Source of the DNA: Marsupella aquatica
Taxonomy: Eukaryota; Marchantiophyta
NCBI GenBank assembly: GCA_973895155.1
Contig: OZ316892.1
Coordinates: 124,001 to 188,000, forward strand
Length of the DNA: 64,000 bases
Direction: 5' to 3'
Program-made: the position numbers and the translations under genes
In this document: positions 8,317 to 19,222 of the stretch, one piece after another
Position numbering within the stretch: position 1 is the first letter of the stretch
How the letters are laid out: each line of letters begins with the position of its first letter
The notes under the pieces: generated by a model
Databases searched by the model: none
The model's input: only the letters and a program-made list of their open reading frames with translations
Told to the model about the DNA's origin: nothing

Positions 8317-11300
8317 ATGCCGAGAGGGAGAAGGGGAGGTAGAGGAAGTCCCCAACACACACGTACCCCAAGATCAGAGCTAGAAGGGGGGCCCTCTTGG
8401 ATTGGGACCAGACGACGAGTTGCTGCCGAAGAACGCTTACGGCTTGCAGAAGAGAGGAGGTTGCCACTGGTGCTGGAAGAACAAGTTGGTGTGCAACAGG
8501 AAGAGGCTCAACGTAATGAGGCCATATGCCCAGACGAAGAGCCAGACATAGATCACGAGCGAGAAGAAGGAGAGCCCTTTGTGTTGGTGCAGTCTGAGTT
8601 ACAAAATCTGATCCCAGAGCTCACTGCATTGCCACAAATCATCTCACACCTATCATCGGTGCTGTTACCGGTGGCCCAACAAGCGCCATTACCACCTGTG
8701 TTGATACAGGCACCGGCTGCACCGATGGCAGCTGCACAACGTACCCGTGTTCAGTACGTACCCTTCAAGGGGAGACCAAAGGATGATCCAGACGAATGGA
8801 TTGAGGAGTTTGAAGGGATTGCCGAAGCTAATGGGGAGTCTGCACATAAGCTCACTATCATTCCTGGAATGATGAGAGGGGAGGCAGGTCCATGGTTCAT
8901 TTCGTTGTTGGCCAACGTGAAAGCTGATTGGGCTCTGTTCAAGCAAGCCTTCTTGAAGGAGTTCAGATCCATAGGAGTGGAGGCCACCTCACTATTAAAG
9001 GTGGGCCAACTCAGGATGAAGAAGAAGGAGTCATTACGGAGGTTTTTGCAAAGGTTCCAAAAGCTGGTACGTCGGATCCAAGCCCGTACCGATGATGCTA
9101 TGCGTCAAGCCTGGTTTGTGGCTGCCCTACCAAGCAAGATGGGGTTCTTTGTACGTCAAGCCAAGCCAACCACATTGGCTGAAGCTATTGCAGCAGCGGA
9201 GTCATACACCGCAGCTGATGCCACAAGCAAGCGTTGCCGAAGAAAGAAGCTGAAGCCGGTTGACAGTTCCTCCAGTGAGGAGTCGAGTGGATCTGATTCA
9301 GATAGTAGTGATGAATCTGAGGATTCTGAGAGTACTACAGAGTCAGACACTACGGAGTCAGAAGCTGAAAGACGAAGGAGGAAGAAGAAGAAGTTGTCAA
9401 AGAAAGTCAAGAAGTCCTCTCACCGTGAAGTGATACTACCCACGGTGGCCGTTACACCATTGTCTACGGCAAGACGCCTGAAGGAGCAAGAGGCCAGATA
9501 TGATGAGCTGACGGAGCAAATGAAAGCGTTGAAAGTACATTTTGCCGGACTCAAACCTGAGAGGAGAAAAGTTCCGGTGGAGAGAGCCAATGTGTGGTGC
9601 ACCAAGTGCATGAAGTTTGGTCATGCCCCGAAGGAGTGCCCAGCGGGAGAACCAGCCAAGGTTTTCCAAGTACGGGAGGAGGATGTTGAGGGGGCAAGCT
9701 ACTCAAATCCTTCATATGCAGCGGAAGGGCCAATAGAGTACTTCATGGAGGAGCCACCAGAGGCCAACGTGTATAGTGTACAACCTCTCAACCCGGGACC
9801 ACGGAGCATTCATGGAGTTTCAACAAACGCCGGAGCACCCGCATACTCCAACTATCCCAACGCTAACCCAGGGAATCGACCACCGTACCCTGGAGTGAGG
9901 AAGATCCCTATTTGTTACAATTGTAGAGTGGCGGGCCACTACGCTAATGTGTGCCCAGAGCCCACCCGTCAAGGCAATGGAGATTTTGCCCGGCTGTGTC
10001 AACTATGCAAGGGGGAGGGTCATCTTGCACCACACTGCCCAACCTTGGAGGCGTTCAAGGCTCAACCGATTGGGGCACAAGAGAAGAAGGGGCCGCCACC
10101 TCCTCTGAAAGAAGCTAGCGTCAACTTTCTCACCACGGAAGCAGTCGACACCCCTCTAATCACTAGAAGAGAAGAAACCGTAGTGAACATTCCCAAGCAA
10201 AGGATGACCACCATAACGGAGGAGGTGGTACCGCTAGTCGTTGTAGTATCTCCAGTTGTTGAGATACCGGTGGTTGTTGTTGCAACATCTACGGAAGTTG
10301 AAGTTGCTAACCCCTCACCCCCAAGTCATGAGTGGACTCATGCTGAGAATCTACCGGAGGAAGACAGCGACGAGGAGAGAAGGCATTACTCTTGTTACCG
10401 AGTCTCCACTCGATCCGGCAAAAAGAAGGGCAAGTCCGAGCTCAAGCAGAAGTACAAGGAGGTGCATCAAGCTTCCACATCGGGTACCTCACACGAACCG
10501 GAGGTGCCACCCATGGAGGATAGTGACTTTGATCGGGACAACCCCAAGTTGTTCTATCCGAAGGTGGGAGAAGAGGTACGTAAGCAGTTGGAGGAGCTAG
10601 AAGCACAAGCCATGCAAGCGGCCATTGACAAAGACATGGAGGAGGCAAAGGCCAGAAAGAAAGCGGAGGAGAGGGTTGTTCGTTGGAAACCGGGAGAAGA
10701 GGTCATCCCACCCATACCTCCTGCAACCGCGTACAACATTGCTCAAGACATTCTGGATTGCCCAGTCAGTGCCACAATTGGTCAACTATTACGGGATAGC
10801 TCCCTATACCGTCGCCAAGTCAAGGAGATTCTCATGAGGAGGAGACGTAGAAGAAGGTTACCCAAAGTTGGGGCTGACCCCATACAAGTCAACTGGGTCA
10901 CGGAGGATTTGGGTGCCCCAGAACTCACGGTGGACATCAATGGATGTGCAATACGGTTTGTACCGGTGGACGGGGGCTCGGGAGTCAACATCATGACTGA
11001 GGAGACGGCAAACCGGTTGGGGTATACAGAGTTAGAACCACCGGCACGTGCCATGAGGTTGGCTGATGGTGCACGGGTGGTGCCGTTGGGGTGTCTCACC
11101 AAGATTCCAACAATGATTGGGGGAAAATCTTTCCCCCTCAACTATTTGGTGATGCGACCCGTTCGGCCGTACGGTTTTCCCATTTTAATTGGCAGGCCAT
11201 GGTTGTATGTGGCCAAGGTCACAAGTGATTGGGGCAAACGGCAGTTTCGGTTTGGTATCCCCACTATCACTATTCCATGGTCAGCGGAGTCACCTCACGG

Positions 11301-14300
11301 GGAGACTACGACTATGGAGGAGGAATATGATTCAGAGGTCACCTCAGATGAAGACGAGGATGAAGTATACATGGTGAAACTGATTTCTCACCTCACGGAG
11401 GAAGATGTTTTTGGCCCCGGAGTTGCTACTCAAGAGCATGCAGTAGAGGAATCAGTTAGCCAAGTGCACGCTGTTCTAGAAGAGATGGAAGACGAGCGAA
11501 GCAAAATTGTGGAGGCTGAACCTCTAGAGATTCATGATAGGGAGGCAGAGGATCACCCCGAGGAGGTGGAAATGCAAGCCCACACGATCATGTTTGATGA
11601 TGAGCAAAGAGAGCAGTTTTTGAATGACATCCTGGATGATGACTTTAGAGAGGAGCTATTGTCACATTACAAAGAATCTGACGTTGAAGAAATAATGGCC
11701 CATGTGACAAAGGATCCACCTCCATCCCGACCAGACCAGGAGGAGAGTGATGCACCGGTGTATGGAGGGATGAGGCTCGCACGGTTGGAAGAAACCTTTG
11801 ATGAGGAGACACGCAACAAGTTGGACGTGATCAGGCCGGAGCAGTACACAAAGGTGGAAGTGGGTGAGGGCAAGACACTCAACATTGGTAGTAAGTTGGA
11901 TGCTACGGAGCAACGCACGATTCAGGAATTGTTGAAAGAGTACCAAGACGTATTTGCGTGGAGCCACCAAGATTTGAAAGGAGTGCCACCTGAGTTTGGT
12001 GAGCACAGCATTGACCTGATGTCAGGAGCACGACCTGTGAGGCAACGCCAATACCGCCTCAACCCCAAATACTCACTCATGGTGAAGGAGGAGATTGACC
12101 GTTTGTTGGATGCAGGATTCATTTATCCGGTCATGCATAGTGAGTGGGTGTCACCCATCGTAATCGTGCCCAAGAAAAAGGGGCCAGACGGGAAGGTGAA
12201 AATACGGGTGTGCCAAGATTTTCGAAAGTTGAATGATGCGACCAAGAAGGATCACTACCCGCTACCGTTCACGGATATCGTGTTGGACATGGTAGCAGGT
12301 TGGGAGATATACAGCTTCTTGGATGGCTACTCTGGGTACAACCAAATCTGGATACGGGAGGAGGACCAACTCAAGACGGCTTTCACAACAGAGTGGGGGA
12401 TTTTTGCATTCCGGAGAATGCCTTTTGGGTTGTGCAATGCCCCTGGCATGTTCCAACGGCTCATGATGAATATATTTCATGACTTTTTACGCAGGTTCTT
12501 GGAGATCTTTATTGATGACTTTGCTGTCTACGGCAAACGAGTCAAGCATCCGGAACACTTACGGTTGACTTTTCAGCGGTGCCGGGAGACTTGCCTGAAG
12601 CTGCATCCGGAGAAATGTTTCTTTGGAATTGAGGAGGGAATCCTATTGGGCCACAAAGTGTCTGCACGAGGGATTGAAGTTGATCGTGAGAAGGTCGCCG
12701 TGTGGGTAGCAGTCTCATTTCCCAAGAATGTGAAGGAAGTGAGAGGGTTCTTGGGGTGTGTTGGCTACTACCGACGCTTCATCAAAGACTTTGCCAAGGT
12801 AGCCATGCCACTCACTTCCATGTTGAAAAAAGGAAGTGAGTTTGAACCTACTCCTTCCCGTCAGGCTGCTTTTGATGAATTGAAGAAACGATTGCTAGAG
12901 GCCCCCGTGCTCATTACGCCCAATTGGAATAAGGAATTCCATGTTTACGTAGACGTATCAGGATTTTGCATCGGTGCCGTTTTGAGTCAGTTAGATGATG
13001 ATGGAAGAGACCATCCCATCTACTTTGCCAGTAGGCAGTTGGCCCCGGCAGAGAAAAACTACTCACCCACCGATAGGGAGGCACTTGGTATCATCTACGC
13101 TTGTAAGAAGTATCGTCATTATTTGTTGGGGTACAAGGTTGTGTTCCACACGGATCACAACAGCTTGAAATACATGGTCAACAAGCCAGATCTGTCCGGG
13201 AGAATTGCACGTTGGGTTTTGTTGCTACAAGAGTTCAACTATGAGGTGAGAGTAAGATCGGGGAAGAGTCATAGCAATGCAGACTTCTTCTCCCGTATTG
13301 AGGGAGCATCTGACTCCCAGGAGATTGATGATCGGTTCCCGGATGAGGAAGTGTTCAGCGTGAATACAGAGGCCACTACTTGGTATGGAGAAATTTTGGA
13401 ATTTCTCCGCACGGCTAGAGTTCCCTCACGTTTGGGCCCGGAGAGAGCAGCAGTGTTTTTGCGTAAGACAGGTCCCTACTTGCTTGTGAAGGGAGTACTT
13501 CACAAGTACGGCATGGATGGCCGACTTCGTCGTTGTTTGGAGGAAGCGGAGATACGTACAGTCATGGCAGCATTACATGAGGAGGAAGCTGGTGGCCACT
13601 TTGCACGGGAGACCACCGCAAGGAAAATACTAGATGCTGGATATTGGTGGCCAACTCTCTTTCGGGATGTACACCGGTACATCCAGCGATGTGATCCGTG
13701 CCAGCGTCAAGGCAAACCAGGGCCCTCCTCACGACACCCATTGGTGCCCATACTTCCTCTTGCACCCTTTGAGAAGTGGGGGGTGGACTTCATTGGCCCT
13801 TTCACTCCCATCACACGAAGAGGGAGGAAGCGCTACATCATTCTTGCAACGGACTATGCCACCAAGTGGGTGGAGGCCCGAGCTACTGCCAAGGATGATG
13901 CCAACACCACGGCACGTTTTTTGTATGAGCAGATTTTTACACGATTTGGTCCACCATTGGAGTTGGTAAGTGACAGGGGTACTCACTTCCTCAATCATAC
14001 GATTGAACGTTTGACGGAGAACTACTTGATCTCACATAGGAAGACCACTCCGTACCACCCTCGAGCCAACGGGCTCACTGAGAGAGCCAACGGGATCATG
14101 GGCAAGATCCTCAACAAAACGGTATCCGCTCACAAGACCGATTGGGATTTGAAGTTGTTGGCTGCCACTTACGCTTACAACCTGGCTCACAAGACTACCA
14201 CGGGCCACAGCCCCTATTTCCTTGTGTTTGGACAACACTCTCTTGTGCCGGTGGAATTTGAGGTTCCAACCATTCGAATCCTAACACGGGAAAGGGAAGG

Positions 14301-14715
14301 GGCAGAAGAAAGTGTCGCTTCACGGATCCAACAGTTGGAGCAACTCACGGAGACACGAGAAGAGGCTTTGACACATACGGAGCAGGAGCAAGGCAAACGC
14401 AAGTCACATTACGATTCCCGTCTCCGTCGTGTGTCCATTGAGGAGGGAGATTTGGTGCTCCTCTACGATAGCCGCTTCATGCATTTCCCCGGGAAGTTGC
14501 ATACACGGTGGATGGGACCCTACGTAGTGGATGCCGTCTACTCCAACGGCTCGGTTCAACTCAAGACATTGGAGGGGCAACTACTCAACACACGGATCAA
14601 TCAAGAGCGCCTAAAGAAGTACTACACGGAGGAAGAGTATGGTGCTCGCGGGGGCGCTTCGCAATTAAGAGAGGAGCTATGTGACGGGTACCCCGTCACG
14701 GGAAGTCACACATAA
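8317..14715 (+). CDS. Gypsy Gag-Pol polyprotein (2132 aa), intact
   Basis: Single open frame. Gag lies in residues ~130-290 (PFKGRPKDDPDEWIEEFEG), followed by a Ser/Glu/Lys-rich linker. Three zinc knuckles follow: CTKCMKFGHAPKEC (~428), CYNCRVAGHYANVC (~532) and CQLCKGEGHLAPHC (~560). The aspartic protease shows VDGGSGVN (~882). Reverse transcriptase has FLDGYSGYNQI (~1332) and FIDDF (~1397). RNase H has YVDVSG (~1543) and TDHNSLKY (~1612). Integrase has an HHCC zinc region (~1760-1800) and a D1824, D1886, E1922 triad with the classic D-35-E spacing. The C-terminus resembles non-chromovirus integrases, and no chromodomain is evident. Gag and Pol are in one frame without a shift. The frame runs through the polypurine tract and stops 36 bp inside the 3' LTR. 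It makes the particle, processes it, and copies and integrates the element. Confidence 0.96.
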   Translation: MPRGRRGGRGSPQHTRTPRSELEGGPSWIGTRRRVAAEERLRLAEERRLPLVLEEQVGVQQEEAQRNEAICPDEEPDIDHEREEGEPFVLVQSELQNLIPELTALPQIISHLSSVLLPVAQQAPLPPVLIQAPAAPMAAAQRTRVQYVPFKGRPKDDPDEWIEEFEGIAEANGESAHKLTIIPGMMRGEAGPWFISLLANVKADWALFKQAFLKEFRSIGVEATSLLKVGQLRMKKKESLRRFLQRFQKLVRRIQARTDDAMRQAWFVAALPSKMGFFVRQAKPTTLAEAIAAAESYTAADATSKRCRRKKLKPVDSSSSEESSGSDSDSSDESEDSESTTESDTTESEAERRRRKKKKLSKKVKKSSHREVILPTVAVTPLSTARRLKEQEARYDELTEQMKALKVHFAGLKPERRKVPVERANVWCTKCMKFGHAPKECPAGEPAKVFQVREEDVEGASYSNPSYAAEGPIEYFMEEPPEANVYSVQPLNPGPRSIHGVSTNAGAPAYSNYPNANPGNRPPYPGVRKIPICYNCRVAGHYANVCPEPTRQGNGDFARLCQLCKGEGHLAPHCPTLEAFKAQPIGAQEKKGPPPPLKEASVNFLTTEAVDTPLITRREETVVNIPKQRMTTITEEVVPLVVVVSPVVEIPVVVVATSTEVEVANPSPPSHEWTHAENLPEEDSDEERRHYSCYRVSTRSGKKKGKSELKQKYKEVHQASTSGTSHEPEVPPMEDSDFDRDNPKLFYPKVGEEVRKQLEELEAQAMQAAIDKDMEEAKARKKAEERVVRWKPGEEVIPPIPPATAYNIAQDILDCPVSATIGQLLRDSSLYRRQVKEILMRRRRRRRLPKVGADPIQVNWVTEDLGAPELTVDINGCAIRFVPVDGGSGVNIMTEETANRLGYTELEPPARAMRLADGARVVPLGCLTKIPTMIGGKSFPLNYLVMRPVRPYGFPILIGRPWLYVAKVTSDWGKRQFRFGIPTITIPWSAESPHGETTTMEEEYDSEVTSDEDEDEVYMVKLISHLTEEDVFGPGVATQEHAVEESVSQVHAVLEEMEDERSKIVEAEPLEIHDREAEDHPEEVEMQAHTIMFDDEQREQFLNDILDDDFREELLSHYKESDVEEIMAHVTKDPPPSRPDQEESDAPVYGGMRLARLEETFDEETRNKLDVIRPEQYTKVEVGEGKTLNIGSKLDATEQRTIQELLKEYQDVFAWSHQDLKGVPPEFGEHSIDLMSGARPVRQRQYRLNPKYSLMVKEEIDRLLDAGFIYPVMHSEWVSPIVIVPKKKGPDGKVKIRVCQDFRKLNDATKKDHYPLPFTDIVLDMVAGWEIYSFLDGYSGYNQIWIREEDQLKTAFTTEWGIFAFRRMPFGLCNAPGMFQRLMMNIFHDFLRRFLEIFIDDFAVYGKRVKHPEHLRLTFQRCRETCLKLHPEKCFFGIEEGILLGHKVSARGIEVDREKVAVWVAVSFPKNVKEVRGFLGCVGYYRRFIKDFAKVAMPLTSMLKKGSEFEPTPSRQAAFDELKKRLLEAPVLITPNWNKEFHVYVDVSGFCIGAVLSQLDDDGRDHPIYFASRQLAPAEKNYSPTDREALGIIYACKKYRHYLLGYKVVFHTDHNSLKYMVNKPDLSGRIARWVLLLQEFNYEVRVRSGKSHSNADFFSRIEGASDSQEIDDRFPDEEVFSVNTEATTWYGEILEFLRTARVPSRLGPERAAVFLRKTGPYLLVKGVLHKYGMDGRLRRCLEEAEIRTVMAALHEEEAGGHFARETTARKILDAGYWWPTLFRDVHRYIQRCDPCQRQGKPGPSSRHPLVPILPLAPFEKWGVDFIGPFTPITRRGRKRYIILATDYATKWVEARATAKDDANTTARFLYEQIFTRFGPPLELVSDRGTHFLNHTIERLTENYLISHRKTTPYHPRANGLTERANGIMGKILNKTVSAHKTDWDLKLLAATYAYNLAHKTTTGHSPYFLVFGQHSLVPVEFEVPTIRILTREREGAEESVASRIQQLEQLTETREEALTHTEQEQGKRKSHYDSRLRRVSIEEGDLVLLYDSRFMHFPGKLHTRWMGPYVVDAVYSNGSVQLKTLEGQLLNTRINQERLKKYYTEEEYGARGGASQLREELCDGYPVTGSHT
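14667..14676 (+). promoter_or_regulatory. Polypurine tract
   Basis: AAGAGAGGAG lies three bases before the 3' LTR start at 14680. It would prime plus-strand DNA synthesis. It is embedded in the coding sequence of the polyprotein, so its codons (around residues 2117-2121) are under double constraint. Confidence 0.7.
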
Positions 14716-17700
14716 CTGGTTGCAAAGGCCGATACCTTGTTAATAGTCAATGTAAATAAGCCATTTTTTAATTTTTAGTTAATTCCGTCATTATAGGTTG
14801 ATGATGCCCCAGGTGACTTTATATTCTTTCTCTCATAATAGTTCTAAGATTTGCGGCGACCTAAGTGGGCAAATATTTTGGGACCTTGAAACTAGCCAGG
14901 ACCAGCCCCATAGGACTTACCGTTTTGCTTCAAGAGCTATTGTTGAGACCCCCATTGCAAAGTCAGGAGAGGGGGGGGTTTTTTTTTAAATAAATCCCTC
15001 CTCAGGAGGGCGAGTCCCATTAGTGGCCGTCCGAGAGAAAGAGGGGCTGCCTCGCGAGCCCATAGGGCTGCGTGCCCGGGCGATTAATGGGGCTCCGCGA
15101 GCTGAAGGGGCTGCCTCGCGAGCCCATAGGGCTGCGTGCCCGGGCAATTAATGAGGCTCCGCGAGCTGAAGGAGCGCAAGCGAGCGGGGGGGGGGGAGTT
15201 AAAGGGCCTCCCGCGAGCTGGGAGGATCACGCGAGCGGGGGGGAGTTAAAGGGCCTCCCGCGAGCTGGGAGGATCACGCGAGCGGGGGGGAGTTAAAGGG
15301 CCTCCCGCGAGCTGGGAGGATCACGCGAGCGGGGGGGAGTTGAAGGGCCTCCCGCGAGCCGGGAGGAATGGCCGCGCGCCCTGCATAGGGCCGCGCGCAG
15401 GAGGACGCAAGGGTAAGGCCCGAGAAATGGGCCGGGGCGCATGGCGAAGGCGCCAGGAGTTTTTTCGGTTCTATTTTTTTTTCCTTCCTTTTTCTTTCCC
15501 TCTTCCTTTTGCACGACCCTCTCATTGCCGAAAGCAAAAACGGGGTTCTTCTCTCTCTTGCCGGAAGCTCTCTCCAGATTCTAATTATTTTTGAAGCTCT
15601 CTCTTTCATGGTGGATTAGTGGGGCTTGCTGGCGTCATTCTTCCAGGCATTAGTGGCGGCCGCACGGAGTAGTGACGGGAAATTGAGAGAATTTAAGTGA
15701 TCGGGCTACGGGGGCTGTTTCGGGCCAGGGAATTGACATTGCCACGGGTGACGGGATTGGTGATTGAGAAATTGATTTCGGGATGCATGGATGCTAGATC
15801 AACCAGAGTTTAGTGCGTCACGCATTCGGAGATACAAGGCTGCTTACCGTGACTACGTGGAGACTCGGATTACACGGGAAAGGGAAGAGAGAGAAGTTAT
15901 GATGAGCACGGGATTGGCAGCGGGTTCCTCACCGGTGGGTAGGAAGATTTTTCGTCGAATTTATCCCAAGACCTCCACCAAGGTGATGGAGGATTGTCGG
16001 AACATTTTCCAAGCCACCGGGCTTACAGAATTCATGAAGGTGGAGATTACCATCCCTTCAGGGAAGAGCTGGGACATTGAGGCCGGGATGGAGTTCCGAA
16101 CGGAGGGAATCTACTTTGAATGTCTCAAACGTGTAGTGCCCCATGTGGAGTTGGCTAAGCTATTGTTTCTTGAGAATCAGAAATTCTCATTCACACCTCC
16201 GAATATCAGGGGAGAACTCACGTTGAAAATGGTGGCCACTTGGGTGACCAATCCTACCTCCACCACCGCCATCCCTCTTTCTGCTGTCAAGGATGTTGAG
16301 TATAAGGGCTTCCTGGCCAAGGTGCATCAACGGGTTCTTGGCAACGTGCAATCCGGAGTGCTGAATGAGGAGCATTTCGTGGTAGCTATGGACATCAAGA
16401 ACTACCCAGCCCATGTGTACGGATGGTGGTGCTATGGATTGAAGAAGCTATTGGCCGCTGAGCCCGGGAGTGTGAAACCAGGTGGGGCTGTACATTTGAT
16501 GGGGTCATTTGTATTGGCCAGGGCAGAAGGGTTGATTGGTTCTCCGGGGCATGAAGACACGGGATCATCTCTCACCACGGAGATCCGGAGTATTGCCACT
16601 ACCGTTTTAGGGAAGCTCACGGAGGAATCATTGTCTGCTGGTGGGGAGGATAATAGAGAAGAAGAGAACCAGGAGGATGATTGCACATTGGAGTGGCTTG
16701 AATCACTCGTGGGAGATCCGAAACAGCCTCTGGAATACAACATTCCGGATGTTTACTTGGCAGAGCTACGGGATTTCAGAGAGGGAGTCCACGAGGGACT
16801 CAAGCTAGTCCACGCATTGAGGGAGTCTCTCAAGCACGCCACAGTCAAAGTAGAGACGTTAGAGCAGAGCATCCTGTCACTGAAGGAGGTGATCAAGACC
16901 AAGGAGCAGACCATTCATGAGAAGGTCAGGCACATCAATGCAGCTCACGTAGAGATCACCAACTTGAAGGGAGCTTTGTCCACCAAGGCCAAGGAAGCAG
17001 AAGAAGTAGGAGCGTTGAGGCAAGCATTGGCCAAAGAGAAGCAAAATTCTGGAGAAGTGATGGAGTGGAGGAACCAGGTGGGAGCACTACGGAGTCAGGT
17101 GGCAGCCTTTGAGACACGAGCGAAGAGAAGTGAGGCCCTGAGTCTAGGGAAACGGAAGAGTCCCGGCACACCTGGCTCCACACTTTCCCCGGATGTGATC
17201 TCCCAAGCTATCGAGATGGTGGTGAAGGAGGTTAGTGGGAAGTATGGACCCTTGTTGGATGGAGCCAAGAAGAGTCAGGAGAAGAGTAAGAGCTTGGAGA
17301 AGAAGCTCCGGGAGGTACGGAAATCGTTACGGGAGGCTCAGGTCAGTACGGGGATGCCACCCAGGTCTGTCACCCCCGGGACTCCCATGGCCACGGGGCA
17401 AGTTCTACCGTTGGAGTTGCGGTCCGGAGAAGAGGCTACCCTCTGGAAGGACACAATTGGTGAGGGGTACATCAAGGCGTGGCAGGCCTTGGCTGCTTTG
17501 AGGAAGCGCGGGAGCAGCAGCACTAAGAGTACTCCGTCGAAGAAGAAGAAAAGTACGGTGGCACTCACTCCCGTGAGTGATGAGGAGGAGGACCACTCAC
17601 GGGGCACAAGTCCGGGCACCGAGAGCGAAGAAGAAGAGGAGGATTAGATAGGCGTACGGACGTGGGTGTACGGCCTCCAGATTTCCAACATTTTAGTGGG

Positions 17701-18758
17701 GGGTCACTCATGGGCTTGTTGGGATGAGCTCGCGGAGCTGATTCCAACAAGAGGCGGCGCTCCTCAAACGGAGCCAGGATGAGCAAGTTATGGCCTGGAG
17801 AACTTATGTTTTTGCGGTACGGAAACGGCCATAACTCAGGCGTCTGAAGTCCGTTGAGGGAGCGACTTAGTGATTCGGAAGCAGGAAAAGAAGAGCTATC
17901 CAGGGGTGAGCTCAGGTGTGCACTTGGAAGGGCACCTAGTTTCGGCCATTTTGGGGTGCCTCTCACTTTCAGGGTTCACGTGTACTGTTGGGGCGCCGTC
18001 GAAGGCACCGTCGGCCCCCTTGTTTTGGGTTTAGGGTTTTAGCAGCATGTGTGTGCCGCATGCTCCTCTTCAGTTTAAGGATTTCTCTTAGTGCAAGGTT
18101 TTAGCGGCGCCGCTAGGGTAGCCGCCACCGTTGTGACCCTGTGAGGGGTGCTTTGGTGTGATTTTTCAGTATTTAGGGGGATAGCCCCGAAGTAGTTAGG
18201 GGGACTCAGTGTGAAGTTAGCAAGGAGGGATAGAGTGGAGCCTGAGGAGTTTGAAAGCGTGTTCAGAGTAGTGAGGGGGAGCCATACTCATTGTCCGGAG
18301 AGGCAGGAGTTGAGTAGACGGCAGGAGGCCGGGTTACTCATGCAATGTGTATCGTTTTTCCCAAGAGATATGGATCTGTACATTTGACTTGATGGGCTTT
18401 TGTTGTGTGTTCCTTCTCCCTTTTTCGCTTTCCGAATTGTGTTCTCCCGTTCTATGATTTGAAGAAACTTGCTTGGTTTGAGTCGGCCTTGTGAGTAGGG
18501 GTGGTGACAGCACTCTTTGGGTGACTCCGAGTGAAGGTGTAGTGGGGTAGTCGGCAGGACTTGATCAAAAGCTGTGGGGTGAGGGTAGTCGGTAGACTTG
18601 ATCAAAACCTACATTTCCGGGAGCGGAAACCAAAATACTCATCCTGGTGTGAAAAGAATCCAAATAGCGTCCCTCCACGACCCCGTAATACGATACCAAC
18701 GGTTTAAGCGAAGAAAAGTGCGGTTTGCACGTATTAACCGTTGGAGAGGCAAGTGACA
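14680..18758 (+). repeat. 3' LTR of the Gypsy element
   Basis: The same 4079 bp as 3983-8061 at a constant offset of 10697, with about four substitutions seen. The minisatellites and 618-aa ORF are preserved. It is followed directly by the GAGTG target duplication (18759-18763). Confidence 0.95.
15791..17647 (+). CDS. 618-aa LTR-encoded protein, 3' LTR copy
   Basis: Same protein as at 5094-6950: coiled-coil middle, lysine-rich stretch and acidic C-terminal tail, no recognised enzymatic motif. The only amino-acid change noticed is Pro at residue 137 in place of Arg. As part of the 3' LTR it would be transcribed only from LTR-initiated read-out or as the tail of the genomic RNA. Confidence 0.75.
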   Translation: MLDQPEFSASRIRRYKAAYRDYVETRITREREEREVMMSTGLAAGSSPVGRKIFRRIYPKTSTKVMEDCRNIFQATGLTEFMKVEITIPSGKSWDIEAGMEFRTEGIYFECLKRVVPHVELAKLLFLENQKFSFTPPNIRGELTLKMVATWVTNPTSTTAIPLSAVKDVEYKGFLAKVHQRVLGNVQSGVLNEEHFVVAMDIKNYPAHVYGWWCYGLKKLLAAEPGSVKPGGAVHLMGSFVLARAEGLIGSPGHEDTGSSLTTEIRSIATTVLGKLTEESLSAGGEDNREEENQEDDCTLEWLESLVGDPKQPLEYNIPDVYLAELRDFREGVHEGLKLVHALRESLKHATVKVETLEQSILSLKEVIKTKEQTIHEKVRHINAAHVEITNLKGALSTKAKEAEEVGALRQALAKEKQNSGEVMEWRNQVGALRSQVAAFETRAKRSEALSLGKRKSPGTPGSTLSPDVISQAIEMVVKEVSGKYGPLLDGAKKSQEKSKSLEKKLREVRKSLREAQVSTGMPPRSVTPGTPMATGQVLPLELRSGEEATLWKDTIGEGYIKAWQALAALRKRGSSSTKSTPSKKKKSTVALTPVSDEEEDHSRGTSPGTESEEEEED

Positions 18759-18763
18759 GAGTG

Positions 18764-19222
18764 CAACAAAACAGGAGATTACCTACTATCATCGACAAAA
18801 CATGACATAATTCTGGACAAAAAGGAGACCAAGTTCAATCGGAACTCCAATATTTTTAGGGCTGAATAGAACAATATCGGAAGCCCCTTTTACTAGCGCC
18901 GAGCGCTACCCAAATACTTGTTGCCAGATAAAACAACATTCCAAAATGCCCGCCTTTTACTAGCGCCGAGCGCTAACAAAATGTTTGTTACCGTTAAAAA
19001 TGGCAACCCAACAATGCCCGTTCAACCTCTAGTAGACTGCTAAGAATTACTCTAAACCATGCAAATTCCTCCTTCCTATGATGTAATGGAGTTCTCCAAC
19101 AGTCAAAATTGGCTGGCTTGGTAAGACCAAATCCAACGGATCAAGCTTGAAGATTGTTTTGTAAACCCAGTACAAATGTTTACAAGGCATGAAAGGTCTT
19201 CCTCAAGAATGCCGGCGAAGGA
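18764..19222. other. Element B left arm, non-coding
   Basis: Resumes element B after the Gypsy insertion. It contains two palindromes (18894, 18961). Positions ~19090-19218 align with 26880-27000 of element A: both read GTCAAAAT(A/T)GG(C/T)TGGCT, later an ACCCAGTA(C/T)A segment, then AAGGCATG. In both elements this is the 3' flank of the minus-strand transposase gene. The arm ends at the LINE target duplication. Confidence 0.75.
18894..18975. repeat. Palindrome pair (TAGCGCCGAGCGCTA x2)
   Basis: Two identical 15-bp sites at 18894-18908 and 18961-18975, 67 bp apart, in the left arm of element B. They belong to the dispersed family TAGCGYCNRGCGCTA that marks A and B. Confidence 0.85.

Larger units (their letters stand above)
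3983..18758 (+). mobile_element. Complete, recent Ty3/Gypsy LTR retrotransposon (14.8 kb)
   Basis: Two 4079-bp LTRs (3983-8061 and 14680-18758) begin TGTGAC and end GTGACA. They flank an internal region with a PBS, a gag-pol ORF and a polypurine tract. The host site GAGTG is duplicated at 3978-3982 and 18759-18763. Domain order protease-RT-RNase H-integrase defines Ty3/Gypsy. The tRNA-Asp-type PBS and lack of a visible chromodomain suggest an Athila/Tat-like lineage. The LTRs differ at only a handful of positions by eye (4385/15082, 4681/15378, 5503/16200, 5738/16435), about 0.1%, so insertion is very recent. All ORFs are open. The target was element B. Confidence 0.96.

Noticed and set aside
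15274-15609. Overlapping minus- and plus-strand ORFs in the GC-rich LTR minisatellites (also at 4577-4912)
   Set aside because: They are produced by tandem repeats and skewed composition. Protein content is only repeated Gly/Arg/Pro words.
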